From NCBI GenBank assembly GCA_945883115.1, contig CAMCXA010000004.1, positions 1 to 64,000 on the forward strand: a stretch of DNA of 64,000 nt. Direction: 5' to 3'. The notes under the pieces are model-generated. The model saw only the letters and a list, made by a program, of their open reading frames with translations, ran no database searches and was not told the origin of the DNA. A program made the position numbers and the translations under genes. This document shows, one piece after another, positions 54,021-63,027 of the stretch (the first letter of the stretch is position 1; each line of letters starts with the position of its first letter). Source of the DNA: Alsobacter soli (GTDB taxonomy: Bacteria; Pseudomonadota; Alphaproteobacteria; Rhizobiales; Beijerinckiaceae).

Positions 54021-54509
54021 ATGACAAATGAAGCAAACGGCAGCCATCAGGCCGAGGTCAAGATACCGACACTGAACGCGATCGCGCAGTATATCAAAGA
54101 TTTGTCTTTCGAAAATCCAAATGCGCCAGCGTCTTTGTCCCCACGCTCCGAACAGCCCAATATTGGTATCTCGGTAAACGTCAACGCACGAAAATTGTCC
54201 GATACCGACTTCGAGATCGATCTTGTTCTTAACGGCAAAAGCGGCGAGGCGCCCGATATCATGTTCAGTTTCGATCTGGTGTATTCAGGCATTTTCAGGG
54301 TCCAGAATGTGCCTGCCGACGCGCTTCAGGCGATTGTGATGATCGAATGCCCGCGCTTATTGTTCCCTTTTGCACGACAAATTGTTGCAGACGCTGTGCG
54401 TAATGGCGGATTTCCGCCGCTTTTCATTGATCCGATCGACTTTGCCGCTCTGTATCGGCAACGGGTTGCGCAAGTTCAGGCGCAAGGTAACGAGACCGGT
54501 ACAGCTTGA
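54021..54509 (+). CDS. secB: Protein-export chaperone SecB
   Basis: SecB holds preproteins unfolded and delivers them to SecA. The 162-residue tetramer-forming protein has IAQYIKDLSFENPNAP near residue 25, VNARKLSDTDFEIDLVLN, VYSGIFRVQNVP, and ECPRLLFPFARQIVADAVRNGGFPP (strings typical of the family). The C-terminal tail contacts SecA. ATG 54021 is preferred over TTG 54009. It converges with dnaQ, six bases apart. Confidence 0.94.
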   Translation: MTNEANGSHQAEVKIPTLNAIAQYIKDLSFENPNAPASLSPRSEQPNIGISVNVNARKLSDTDFEIDLVLNGKSGEAPDIMFSFDLVYSGIFRVQNVPADALQAIVMIECPRLLFPFARQIVADAVRNGGFPPLFIDPIDFAALYRQRVAQVQAQGNETGTA

Positions 54510-54515
54510 TTCTCA

Positions 54516-55238
54516 TCAGGAATCGCCGCCAGCGGCCCTGATATATTTCCGCCACACGCTGTCTGTGCCGAGTTCGGCGATGAAAGCCTCATGGGATTTC
54601 TGTTCCGCTGCCAACAGGCGGGCTGGAAGTTCAACAGGCCTTTTGTGCGCATTTCCGTAACTTTGATCCGGGGCGATGATGCTGTCTTCGACCTGGCCAT
54701 TCTCGACTAGGCCGAGTGTCGTTTGTCGTCCACCAAGAAGCTCGCTGTAGACCTCTGCCAACAACTCGGCGTCGAGAAGGGCTCCGTGTTTGATGCGTCG
54801 GCTCGTGTCGATATTATAGCGCTGACACAAAGCATCGAGACTATTCGACGCATAAGGATGTTTACGCCGGGCGATGACCAGCGTATCCACGACGCGTTCC
54901 TGACCGATTGCCACGTGGCCCGAACGCGTCAATTCCGCGTTCAAAAATCCCATATCAAAAGACGCATTGTGAGCAATAAGGCGCGAATCACCAATAAAAT
55001 TCAATAAATCTTCGGCAATCACCGAAAAAAGCGGCTTATCGGCGAGAAATTCTGCTGAAAGCCCGTGAACGCGAAAGGCTCCTTCCGGCATATCACGCTC
55101 AGGATTCATATAGGCGTGAAAAACTTTGCCGGTTGATATCGAGTTATCGATTTCAACGCAGCCGATCTCGACGATGCGATCACCACCCAGCGGGTTGAGA
55201 CCGGTTGTTTCCGTATCGAAAACAATTTCGCGCGCCAT
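54516..55238 (-). CDS. dnaQ: DNA polymerase III epsilon subunit
   Basis: DnaQ is the 3'-5' proofreading exonuclease. The 240-residue product has ExoI FDTETTGLNPLGGDRIVEIG with the metal DxE pair, ExoII HNASFDMGFLNAEL and ExoIIIe in HGALLDAELLAEVY. The C-terminal tail carries the polymerase-binding segment, not analysed further. It abuts coaE (stop TGA immediately before ATG). The order coaE-dnaQ next to secB is the alphaproteobacterial origin-side cluster. Confidence 0.94.
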   Translation of the reverse strand: MAREIVFDTETTGLNPLGGDRIVEIGCVEIDNSISTGKVFHAYMNPERDMPEGAFRVHGLSAEFLADKPLFSVIAEDLLNFIGDSRLIAHNASFDMGFLNAELTRSGHVAIGQERVVDTLVIARRKHPYASNSLDALCQRYNIDTSRRIKHGALLDAELLAEVYSELLGGRQTTLGLVENGQVEDSIIAPDQSYGNAHKRPVELPARLLAAEQKSHEAFIAELGTDSVWRKYIRAAGGDS

Positions 55239-55853
55239 TCAAACCCCTCCAGCCATAAATCGTCCTCGACGACCATTGAACATCTTGATGATGGCGGCGA
55301 CCTGACGATCAGCATCCTCAATTCCGCGCCCTGTCTCGATCACAAAGTGAGCATGCTTTCTTTTCAGGTCATCCGGCACTTGCCGTTCGAGAATCTGGTT
55401 AAATTTTTCCTCCGTCATATCAGGTCGGCTCATGACGCGCCGCTTTTGTTCAGAAAAATCTGTTGAAACAACAATTACCGCGTCGCAACGTCCCTCACGG
55501 TTTTTTTCAAGCAACAAGGGAATATCGAGAATGATCAGCGGGGCAGCGCTTTCGCGGGCTTGCACGACAAATTCTGTTTCGGCTCGATGAACCAAGGGGT
55601 GAATAATTGCTTCAAGCTGGCGCAGGGCGTCCGGATTTCCAAAAACGATTTTACCAAGAGCTACACGATCAATCATGCCGTCCTTGACAGCGGCCGGAAA
55701 GAGCTTGGCGACCAGAGGAACCGCTTCTTTTCGATAAAGATCGTGAACAACCTGATCCGCGTCGTAAACAGGAACGCCGCGCTGCCGGAATAGCTGCGCG
55801 GTTGTTGATTTCCCCATGCCAATTGACCCTGTCAGGCCGAGTATGAAAGTCAT
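55239..55853 (-). CDS. coaE: Dephospho-CoA kinase
   Basis: CoaE performs the last step of CoA synthesis. It is a P-loop kinase of 204 residues with Walker A GLTGSIGMGKSTTAQL at the N-terminus, VYDADQVVHDLY, HPLVHRAE and LDIPLLLEKN (Walker B-like Asp). The last part, ETGRGIEDADRQVAAII, is the LID/adenine region. Its ATG overlaps the aroE stop (ATGA), and its stop abuts dnaQ. Confidence 0.94.
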   Translation of the reverse strand: MTFILGLTGSIGMGKSTTAQLFRQRGVPVYDADQVVHDLYRKEAVPLVAKLFPAAVKDGMIDRVALGKIVFGNPDALRQLEAIIHPLVHRAETEFVVQARESAAPLIILDIPLLLEKNREGRCDAVIVVSTDFSEQKRRVMSRPDMTEEKFNQILERQVPDDLKRKHAHFVIETGRGIEDADRQVAAIIKMFNGRRGRFMAGGV

Positions 55854-56701
55854 GCGCGGATGCCCGTAATGTGATCTTCCACAAGATATCTCAATTCATC
55901 GGTCACAACGGGGCGTTTTCCGAACCAGTGCTCGAAGCCTGGCACAGCCTGATGAAGCAGCATTCCGAGACCGTCGACCACAGGGTTTCCCCGCAATCTG
56001 GCTTGTTTGAGCAGATTTGTTTCAAGCGGAACATAGACGATATCGGTGACCAAGGCATTTTTGCCCAATGGATCGAGAGAAAGATCAAGATCGGGCTGCC
56101 CTGACATTCCGAGAGAGGTGGTGTTGACAACAAGATCGGCGCTTTCAAGTTGAAAAGAGAGCTTGGACCATTCGGCAACTGCGACTTGACCGCCGCTCAT
56201 CAGAGCCAATTCTTCGGCGCGCTCCCGTGTGCGATTGACGATGGTGATCTTTTCGATGTTCCGCTCCTGCAAGCCGGCGATGATCGCGCGGGCCGCTCCG
56301 CCAGCACCGAGAATGAGGGCACTTTTCGCATTTATATCCCAACCCGGATGACCCTGATCAAGATTGGCAAGGAAGCCGATACTATCGGTATTGTCACCCC
56401 AGAGCTTGCCATTCTCGAACCAGAGGGTATTGGCGGCTTTGAGGCGTCTCGCCCGGTCGGTCGCCTCGTCAAGGGCGAGAAAGGCAGCCTCCTTGTGCGG
56501 GATCGTGACATTGACGCCCTGAAGGCCTTGTTCGGACAGGGTTTTGACGAAGTGCGAGAAATCTTCCGGCTTGACGTCGTAACGGTCATAACGGCCGTTT
56601 ATCCCGAATTGTTCAAGCCAATAACCGTGAATAATCGGAGAGCGGGAATGTTTGACAGGGTGGCCGACAACGCCGGCGCGGAGAATTGTTCCGGTATTCA
56701 T
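55850..56701 (-). CDS. aroE: Shikimate dehydrogenase (NADP+)
   Basis: AroE reduces 3-dehydroshikimate in aromatic amino-acid synthesis. The 283-residue product has VGHPVKHSRSPIIHG at the N-terminus (shikimate-binding Ser residues), NVTIPHKEA with the catalytic Lys, DNTDSIGF (Asp of the active site), NADP loop GAGGAARAIIAGL and NRTRERAEEL. NTTSLGMSG and GLGMLLHQA close the domain. It overlaps maf upstream and coaE downstream by four bases each, indicating one operon. Confidence 0.94.
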   Translation of the reverse strand: MNTGTILRAGVVGHPVKHSRSPIIHGYWLEQFGINGRYDRYDVKPEDFSHFVKTLSEQGLQGVNVTIPHKEAAFLALDEATDRARRLKAANTLWFENGKLWGDNTDSIGFLANLDQGHPGWDINAKSALILGAGGAARAIIAGLQERNIEKITIVNRTRERAEELALMSGGQVAVAEWSKLSFQLESADLVVNTTSLGMSGQPDLDLSLDPLGKNALVTDIVYVPLETNLLKQARLRGNPVVDGLGMLLHQAVPGFEHWFGKRPVVTDELRYLVEDHITGIRA

Positions 56702-57321
56702 AGTGCTACCAATCCCTTTGCGCGCAATTCCTGAAGTAAGAACAACAGGGGCAGCCCCAAAATCGTAAAATAGTCACCTTCGATCCGCTCGAAGAGATGA
56801 ATGCCGAGGCCTTCCAGCTGATAGGATCCGACGCTGGCGAGTGCATCATCTCCCGCAGCCTCAAGATAATGCCGGATTTCCGCGTCGGTCAAAGCGCGCA
56901 TGGCAAGACGGGCCTGATCGCTTGCCGAGCAGATTGTTTCGCCATTGCGGACCAAGGTTGCGGCGGACGTCAGGATATGGGTTTTACTGGAAAGGTTTTG
57001 GAGCTGCTCGTGCGCTTCGTCGCGTGTACCGGGTTTATGCAGCAATTGATTGCCAAGCGCGAGTGTTTGATCGGCACCGATGACATAGTGATCCGGATGA
57101 AGTTTGCTGACGGCGAGCGCTTTTTCACGGGCGAGGTGTTTTGCGATTTCTGTTCCGAGATCGGAACTATTTTCGAAATGGGCGGACATGGTTCGTTCAT
57201 CAATGTCGGCAGAAATAGGAATGACAGGCAGGCCCGCCTGACGGAGCAAGGTGATGCGGATAGTGCTTTTCGAGGCAAGAATGAGCGGATCAGCCGCGCG
57301 CCAGAACGAAATGCTTCTCAT
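56698..57321 (-). CDS. Maf-family nucleoside triphosphate pyrophosphatase
   Basis: Maf-type enzymes hydrolyse non-canonical or canonical NTPs to monophosphates. The 207 residues include LILASKSTIRITLLRQAGLPV (where many members have SxSPRR, here STIR), ISADIDER, VIGADQTLALGNQ and DAHEQLQNLSSKTHIL. The catalytic Asp in GADQ is kept. Its start shares one base with the ppsR stop (TAATG). Subtype (dTTP/UTP or m7GTP preference) cannot be assigned, so no symbol is given. Confidence 0.9.
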   Translation of the reverse strand: MRSISFWRAADPLILASKSTIRITLLRQAGLPVIPISADIDERTMSAHFENSSDLGTEIAKHLAREKALAVSKLHPDHYVIGADQTLALGNQLLHKPGTRDEAHEQLQNLSSKTHILTSAATLVRNGETICSASDQARLAMRALTDAEIRHYLEAAGDDALASVGSYQLEGLGIHLFERIEGDYFTILGLPLLFLLQELRAKGLVAL

Positions 57322-58151
57322 TATTCAAAACCCTGGCCGGATTGCCGGGAACGATACAGGTCGATCACGGCGGCAGCAGTTTCCTCGATCGAGCGCCGGG
57401 TGACATCGATCATGGGCCAGTTATTGCGAAGACAGAGCTTGCGGGAGAAAGCGAGCTCCTCGGCGATCGCGGTTCGATCAATATAGGGCGAGTCTTCATC
57501 CGCATTCAAAGCAAGAAGGCGGTTTTGGCGGATCTGACCGATACGTTCGGGGCTCGCGACAAGACCGACAACAAGCGGGTTTTTTAGTCTCTCCAATTGT
57601 GGGGGAACGGAAATGCCGGGAACAAGCGGTATATTGCCTGTTTTGAAGCCACGATTGGCGAGGTAAATACTGGTAGGGGTTTTTGATGTCCGGCTGATGC
57701 CAACCAGAACGATATCGGCAAGCTCCATATCGTCGGTCATCTGGCCGTCATCATGCATCATTGTGTAATTCAGCGCGTCAATGCGCTTGAAATAGTCGGC
57801 ATCCAGAACGTGCTGGGCGCCGGGCCGAAGGGAAGAGGTCGTTCCCAGATAGGCTTGAAACATATTTAGAACCGGATCGAGGATCGACAAACACGGACAG
57901 CCTGATTCCTGGCAGGCTGTTTCAAGTCTGTGTGCCAGATCATGGTCAACAAGCGTATACAGAACAATGCCCGGTGCTGATTCAAGTTCATTGAGGATCT
58001 TGTCCAGTTGCTGGGGTGTCCGAACAAGCGGATAAATATGTTCGATGGCCGACATGCTGGCGTATTGGGCGGCCGCAGCACGGCTCACCGCGATGAGGGT
58101 TTCACCTGTGGAGTCAGATACCAGATAAAGATGAAAAAAACGCCTATTCAA
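57321..58151 (-). CDS. ppsR: Pyruvate, water dikinase regulatory protein (DUF299)
   Basis: This DUF299 kinase/pyrophosphorylase controls PEP synthetase or pyruvate-phosphate dikinase by reversible phosphorylation. The 276 residues include [13 protein letters not shown], the P-loop-like [15 protein letters not shown] near 150 and [25 protein letters not shown] near the C-terminus. TTG 58151 is the start, with AAGGA 9-10 bases upstream. The gene is the RP001 homologue of the conserved origin cluster, adjoining the origin intergenic region. It begins an operon with maf-aroE-coaE-dnaQ. Confidence 0.9.
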   Translation of the reverse strand: MNRRFFHLYLVSDSTGETLIAVSRAAAAQYASMSAIEHIYPLVRTPQQLDKILNELESAPGIVLYTLVDHDLAHRLETACQESGCPCLSILDPVLNMFQAYLGTTSSLRPGAQHVLDADYFKRIDALNYTMMHDDGQMTDDMELADIVLVGISRTSKTPTSIYLANRGFKTGNIPLVPGISVPPQLERLKNPLVVGLVASPERIGQIRQNRLLALNADEDSPYIDRTAIAEELAFSRKLCLRNNWPMIDVTRRSIEETAAAVIDLYRSRQSGQGFE

Positions 58152-58539
58152 GTCGGAATCCTTAAACCGTAAGCCTGAGCATAAGAGGGGATAAGTCGGT
58201 CATTTTTTCAATCTAACGCCATTCGGGTTCAAGTTGTGCGCCTTAGGTTTCATTTTCGTTCACATGCTTCCCGGGCGGGATAAGTTTGATCATGTCTTTT
58301 AGGAAGAACGGGCATAACTATTTTAAGGTGGAGTGATTTCCCGAATGCTGGTTGTCTTAGCACATCATCAGATTGATAAAAATGCAGTGCTATTCCGGTT
58401 TTTCGATGCTCATCCCGATGGCTATGTATTTTTGAAGATCGTTAATCTACGGTGGAAAAACTGTGCAGAACGATTCATGAGTCATAATCCCTACCCAGCT
58501 ACATAATAAAAAGAGAATCTCTCTTATAGGTTTTTAGAA
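58152..58539. other. Putative chromosomal replication origin (oriC region)
   Basis: The 388-base gap between ppsR (RP001 homologue) and hemE corresponds to the origin in Caulobacter, Rickettsia and Sinorhizobium, where these two genes flank it. Genes on both sides read away from it. An 8-of-9 match to the DnaA box TTATNCACA lies on the minus strand (TTCTGCACA, 58462-58470). Two GGGATAAGT copies (around 58188 and 58278) are weak boxes. The hemE end is AT-rich. I found no consensus DnaA box and no TTAA-N7-TTAA CtrA site. A short ORF at 58345-58506 is doubtful. The promoters of hemE and ppsR must also lie here. Confidence 0.55.
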
Positions 58540-59580
58540 GTGCAAAACGATTTGAAGCCCAAAAATCTCTTTATGGAAACCATTAAAGGGATCAAGACAG
58601 ATAAACCTCCGATTTGGATGATGCGACAAGCAGGACGTTATCTTCCCGAATATCGGGCATTACGCGCCCAAACACGATCTTTTCTGGAATTTTGTTACAC
58701 ACCAGCTCTGGCTGTTGAGGCAACGCTTCAACCGATCAAACGATTCGGATTTGATGCCGCTATTCTTTTTTCCGATATTTTGGTCGTTCCAGATGCTTTG
58801 GGTCAAAAAGTTGAGTTTCTGGAAGGTGAAGGGCCGCGGCTTACTCCGGTTACCAACCAACATGATCTTGATCGACTAAATCCAAAAATCGATCTCAATC
58901 ATCTGGAACCTGTCTTTGAGGCTATCAAGCAGGTTAGAGCAAGCCTTGCGCCTCAAACGGCTCTGCTTGGCTTCTGCGGGGCTCCCTGGACCGTTGCAAG
59001 CTATATGGTGGCGGGTAAGAGTACTCCGGAACTCGCACCTCTCCGGATAGCCGCCTATCGTGATCCGATGTTTTTGGAGCATTTGATCAATCTGGTCGTT
59101 AAAAGCTCCATTGATTATCTCGTTCGACAATTTCAATCTGGCGTTAATGCTGTGCAGATCTTCGAGAGTTTTGCGGGTGCTTTACCGCCAGAATTGTTCA
59201 AGAAATGGTCATTGGAACCGATACAAAGAATTATAGACGGTGTTCGATTATCGATTCCCGATGCACCAATTCTGGTTTTCGCGCGAGGGTCCGGTCTGGG
59301 TAATAAACGTGTGGCGACCGAGACAAGTGCTACCGTGATCGGCCTTGACTGGACTGTTGACTGTCGTTGGGCGGCACAGGAAATCCAATCGCTTAAGCCT
59401 ATTCAGGGTAATCTTGACCCGCTTGCATTGGTTGCTGGTGGGGACGCGCTCAAAAGGAGTGTCGATCATATCTTGGCTTCGTTTGATCGTGGCCCCTATA
59501 TTTTCAACCTTGGTCATGGCATTGTGCCGGAGACGCCGATTGATCATGTCGAGATGATGATACGTCGCATTCGGGGATAA
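58540..59580 (+). CDS. hemE: Uroporphyrinogen decarboxylase
   Basis: HemE removes four acetate carboxyls from uroporphyrinogen III in heme synthesis. The TIM-barrel protein has 346 residues with PPIWMMRQAGRYLPEYR (substrate-binding Arg), ILFSDILVVPDALG (catalytic Asp), GFCGAPWTVASYM, ESFAGALPPELF and the C-terminal LGHGIVPETP motif. The start is GTG 58540. With the adjacent hemJ it forms a heme operon. Its position beside the origin is conserved in alphaproteobacteria. Confidence 0.95.
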   Translation: MQNDLKPKNLFMETIKGIKTDKPPIWMMRQAGRYLPEYRALRAQTRSFLEFCYTPALAVEATLQPIKRFGFDAAILFSDILVVPDALGQKVEFLEGEGPRLTPVTNQHDLDRLNPKIDLNHLEPVFEAIKQVRASLAPQTALLGFCGAPWTVASYMVAGKSTPELAPLRIAAYRDPMFLEHLINLVVKSSIDYLVRQFQSGVNAVQIFESFAGALPPELFKKWSLEPIQRIIDGVRLSIPDAPILVFARGSGLGNKRVATETSATVIGLDWTVDCRWAAQEIQSLKPIQGNLDPLALVAGGDALKRSVDHILASFDRGPYIFNLGHGIVPETPIDHVEMMIRRIRG

Positions 59581-59584
59581 GACG

Positions 59585-60010
59585 ATGCTTTATGACTGGC
59601 TAAAGGCTTTGCATATTATTTCAGTCATCGCGTGGATGGCCGGGATGCTCTATCTGCCCCGCCTTTTCGTCTATCATGCGGCAAGTGCTGTCGGATCTGA
59701 GTCATCGGAAGTTTTCAAGGTGATGGAACGAAGATTATTACGTTTTATCATCAATCCTGCCATGGTTGTGACGTGGTTCATCGGGCTTTGGATGGCCATT
59801 TCAGCAAACTGGTTTCAAGCAGGCTGGTTTCACGGAAAACTGACCTTGTTACTTTTATTGACCTTTTGCCATGTTATGTTCGCCCGTTGGACACGTCATT
59901 TCCAGAATGACCAAAATATTCATTCCCAACGTTTTTTCAGGATCATGAACGAAGTACCGACAGTGTTGATGATCGGGATTGTGATTCTGGTCATCATCAA
60001 GCCTTTTTGA
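59585..60010 (+). CDS. hemJ: Protoporphyrinogen IX oxidase HemJ
   Basis: HemJ is a small membrane protein oxidising protoporphyrinogen IX. The 141 residues form four helices. The first has the invariant His in WLKALHIISVIAWMAGMLYLPRLF and RLFVYH follows. The Lys/Arg-containing HGKLTLLLLLTFCHVMF and C-terminal NEVPTVLMIGIVILVIIKPF match the UPF0093 family. It follows hemE by four bases and replaces HemG/HemY in this bacterial group. rho follows after 194 bases. Confidence 0.93.
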   Translation: MLYDWLKALHIISVIAWMAGMLYLPRLFVYHAASAVGSESSEVFKVMERRLLRFIINPAMVVTWFIGLWMAISANWFQAGWFHGKLTLLLLLTFCHVMFARWTRHFQNDQNIHSQRFFRIMNEVPTVLMIGIVILVIIKPF

Positions 60011-60204
60011 CGTCTGGGTCGCTTGTAACGGAACGTTTTTTCAGGTATTCAATGATCACAATGGGTCGTCGGTGCGTTGTTTTTGTTGTGATCCCCTCAT
60101 AGCTGACCGAGCTGGCTCAATAAATTATTCTTTTGCAAGCCGCTAATCGTCCCAAATGGATGGACCATACCGTCTGCAAGAAGGATTGCTCTCAGGAAAC
60201 TTCA

Positions 60205-61470
60205 ATGCGTGAAATGAAACTAAAAGATCTCAAGGCCAAGTCACCGACCGAACTGATCAGTGTTGCGGAAGAACTTCAGGTCGAAAACGCTGGTACAATG
60301 CGTAAACAGGAATTGATGTTTGCGATTTTGAAGCAGCTGGCGACAAACGAGGTCGAGATTGTTGGCGAGGGTGTTGTCGAACTTCTTCCGGATGGTTTCG
60401 GTTTTCTTCGCTCATCGGATTCAAATTATCTCGCTGGTCCTGATGATATTTATGTCTCCCCCTCCCAGATCAGAAAATTCGGACTACGGACCGGTGATAC
60501 GGTGGAAGGTCAAATTAGAAGCCCGAAAGAAGGTGAACGCTATTTCGCGCTCTTGAAGGTCAATACGATCAATTTTGAAGACCCGGAGAAATCGCGACAC
60601 AAGGTCAATTTCGATAATTTGACGCCGCTCTATCCGAATGAGCGTCTCAAGCTGGAAATCGAAGACCCGACGCGGAAGGATTTTTCGTCGCGTGTTATCG
60701 ATATTGTTTCACCCATCGGCAAGGGGCAACGCGGCTTGATCGTGGCTCCTCCCAGAACGGGTAAAACTGTTTTGCTGCAAAATATTGCGCAATCGATCAC
60801 CACAAATCATCCGGAATGTTATCTGATCGTTCTGCTGATCGACGAGCGGCCAGAAGAGGTCACCGATATGCAGCGGTCGGTAAAAGGGGAAGTCGTGTCG
60901 TCCACTTTTGACGAACCGGCGGCGCGGCACGTTCAAGTAGCTGAAATGGTGATCGAAAAGGCTAAACGCCTCGTCGAACATGGTCGTGACGTTGTTATTC
61001 TTCTTGATTCGATTACGCGATTGGGACGTGCATACAATACAGTTGTACCATCGTCCGGCAAGGTTCTGACGGGCGGCGTTGATGCCAATGCTCTGCAACG
61101 GCCAAAGCGGTTTTTTGGCGCGGCACGAAATATCGAAGAAGGCGGCTCGCTTACGATCATTGCAACGGCGTTGATCGATACAGGAAGCCGCATGGATGAA
61201 GTGATTTTTGAAGAGTTCAAGGGCACAGGTAACTCCGAGATCATCCTTGATCGCAAGGTATCGGACAAACGTGTCTTCCCGTCGCTGGATATTACCCGTT
61301 CAGGCACGCGGAAAGAAGAGTTGTTGGTGCCACCGGATGTGCTCAAGAAAATGTATGTCTTGCGCCGGATTTTGAACCCGATGGGTACGGTCGACGCTAT
61401 CGAGTTCCTGATCGACAAATTACGGCAAACCAAGAGTAACGCTGATTTCTTCGAATCAATGAACACATGA
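60205..61470 (+). CDS. rho: Transcription termination factor Rho
   Basis: Rho is the RNA-dependent helicase that ends transcription. The 421 residues have the Rho-N domain ([16 protein letters not shown]), the RNA-binding cold-shock-like domain ([15 protein letters not shown]), Walker [20 protein letters not shown] with [20 protein letters not shown] and [13 protein letters not shown]. The C-terminal FFESMNT is near the family end. ATG 60205 is chosen (AGGAAA upstream, family-length N-terminus); an upstream frame from 60133 is unlikely. mnmE, its usual next gene, is replaced here by lptE. Confidence 0.95.
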   Translation: MREMKLKDLKAKSPTELISVAEELQVENAGTMRKQELMFAILKQLATNEVEIVGEGVVELLPDGFGFLRSSDSNYLAGPDDIYVSPSQIRKFGLRTGDTVEGQIRSPKEGERYFALLKVNTINFEDPEKSRHKVNFDNLTPLYPNERLKLEIEDPTRKDFSSRVIDIVSPIGKGQRGLIVAPPRTGKTVLLQNIAQSITTNHPECYLIVLLIDERPEEVTDMQRSVKGEVVSSTFDEPAARHVQVAEMVIEKAKRLVEHGRDVVILLDSITRLGRAYNTVVPSSGKVLTGGVDANALQRPKRFFGAARNIEEGGSLTIIATALIDTGSRMDEVIFEEFKGTGNSEIILDRKVSDKRVFPSLDITRSGTRKEELLVPPDVLKKMYVLRRILNPMGTVDAIEFLIDKLRQTKSNADFFESMNT

Positions 61471-61478
61471 GGATCTGA

Positions 61479-61982
61479 ATGAGGGTCATCAGGACAGTTT
61501 TGAGCGTCATCGGGGTCGGGCTATTACTCGCGGGATGTTTTCAACCCCTGCATGGCTCGGCATTTGGCGGTGGCTCGACACGGGCGAAACTGTCTTCGGT
61601 TGATGTTGCGCCGATTCCGGAGTTAACAGGGCATTACCTAGAAGAAGAATTGCGGTTTGCCTTTAATGGCGGCAATCCGGCTGGCCCGAGTCTTTACAGG
61701 ATTCGTGTCACTCTGGTGGAAAACGTGGCAGCGGCGGCGGTCAATTCAAGCTCGGGCCGTGCGGAAGCTGCATCGCTTCAAGTGAAAGCGACGTATCATC
61801 TTGAAGATATGATGGGGCGGAAGGTGTTTGAGGGAACGGCTGTTGCTTCGGCGGCAATCGACCGACTCAGTCAACGATTTGCAGCTTTACGGGCAAATCG
61901 GGATGCACGAATTCGGGTGGCGAAGGCGTTGTCTGATATTATCCAGTCTCGGATAGGGGCATATCTGGTGACGAAGGCATAG
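61479..61982 (+). CDS. lptE: LPS-assembly lipoprotein LptE
   Basis: LptE is the outer-membrane lipoprotein plug of LptD, delivering lipopolysaccharide to the surface. The 167-residue precursor has a lipoprotein signal with lipobox LLAGC (Cys near residue 20) and an alpha/beta mature domain. Sequence identity to E. coli LptE is low, so the name rests on lipobox, size and the lptE-holA order typical of alphaproteobacteria. It lies 8 bases after rho, an unusual neighbour. holA follows after 13 bases. Confidence 0.82.
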   Translation: MRVIRTVLSVIGVGLLLAGCFQPLHGSAFGGGSTRAKLSSVDVAPIPELTGHYLEEELRFAFNGGNPAGPSLYRIRVTLVENVAAAAVNSSSGRAEAASLQVKATYHLEDMMGRKVFEGTAVASAAIDRLSQRFAALRANRDARIRVAKALSDIIQSRIGAYLVTKA

Positions 61983-61995
61983 CGGGAGCGCTGCA

Positions 61996-63027
61996 ATGGC
62001 GATGCTGAAGAGCGGCGACGTTGACCGTTTCGTGAACCAACCGGGCGACAAATATTCGATATTCCTGGTTTACGGCCCAGATGCGGGACTTGTATCAGAG
62101 CGGTGCCACAAACTGGCGCGCTTTCTGGTCAAGGATGCGACCGACCCGTTCAGCGTCACGCGGCTTGATGCGGATGAGGCAGGTTTTGATGCGGGTAGAA
62201 TAGCCGAAGAGTTAAACACAATCGGCCTTTTTGGAAGCGCGAAACTCGTTCGGTTGCGGATGGGTAGCAAGGCACAAATTGCTGCTTTCAACGGTTTGCT
62301 CGAACGACGGGCACCTAATTTGCTATTGATCGAGGCAGGCGATTTATCAAACAAGAGTGCGGTGCGGGTCGCCGTAGAACGCGCTGATTTCGGGGTGGCC
62401 TTGCCGTGTTATGGCGACGAGCAACGTGATCTGCCTGCGTTGATCGACGGGATATTGCGCGAACGTGGGCAGAAGATTTCGGCGGATGCGAAGACCGAAC
62501 TGACAGGTTTGCTCGGGTCCGATCGACTTTTGACTCGGCAGGAGATTGAAAAGCTCTCACTCTATGCCGCTGGAAAGGCACAGATTGAATCATCGGATAT
62601 CGATGCGATTATCGCCGACAGTTCGGCGTTACTGGTAGATCAAATCATTGATCACGTCTTTTCGGGAAATCCAGCAGAGGCTGACCACGCTTTGGAGCGT
62701 GCGCTGCAGGAAAACCAGGCGCCGGACTATTTATTGTCTAGCGCACTGCGTCATGCGGTTTTACTTCGAAATGCGCGGTTTCAACAGGAGGCGGGGCGGT
62801 CGGTGGCCGATATAGAGCGGGATTCCCGCATTTTTTATAAACGGCAGGCCGTATTTCGCCAACAATTGGCACGTTGGACGATAGACGCACTGGAGAATGC
62901 CATTGGATTGCTGGGAGATGGGCAAAATTTGCTTCGAAACTCGAAAATCAACAATAGAACGGCTCTGTCCCGGACGTTTTTGACGATAGCGGTCGCGGCG
63001 CGGCGAACTCGAGATCGACAGAATTAG
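61996..63027 (+). CDS. holA: DNA polymerase III delta subunit
   Basis: HolA opens the beta clamp within the clamp loader. The 343 residues begin MAMLKSGDVDRFV, then YLVYGPDAG (here FLVYGPDAGLVSERC), SVTRLDADE and FGSAKLVRLR; the middle AAA+-like and C-terminal collar domains (DYLLSSALRHAVLLRNAR) follow. GGGAG lies 8 bases before the ATG. Its stop overlaps the convergent parB by four bases, a face-to-face arrangement conserved in Hyphomicrobiales. It is on the + strand here together with rho, unlike the usual orientation. Confidence 0.9.
   Translation: MAMLKSGDVDRFVNQPGDKYSIFLVYGPDAGLVSERCHKLARFLVKDATDPFSVTRLDADEAGFDAGRIAEELNTIGLFGSAKLVRLRMGSKAQIAAFNGLLERRAPNLLLIEAGDLSNKSAVRVAVERADFGVALPCYGDEQRDLPALIDGILRERGQKISADAKTELTGLLGSDRLLTRQEIEKLSLYAAGKAQIESSDIDAIIADSSALLVDQIIDHVFSGNPAEADHALERALQENQAPDYLLSSALRHAVLLRNARFQQEAGRSVADIERDSRIFYKRQAVFRQQLARWTIDALENAIGLLGDGQNLLRNSKINNRTALSRTFLTIAVAARRTRDRQN

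Noticed and set aside
58345-58506. 53-codon ORF in the putative origin
   Set aside because: Ribosome site is too far (about 11 bases) and the product has no recognisable pattern; likely chance within origin DNA.
59826-59841. parS-like sequence in hemJ
   Set aside because: Only 12 of 16 positions match TGTTTCACGTGAAACA, with central mismatches.
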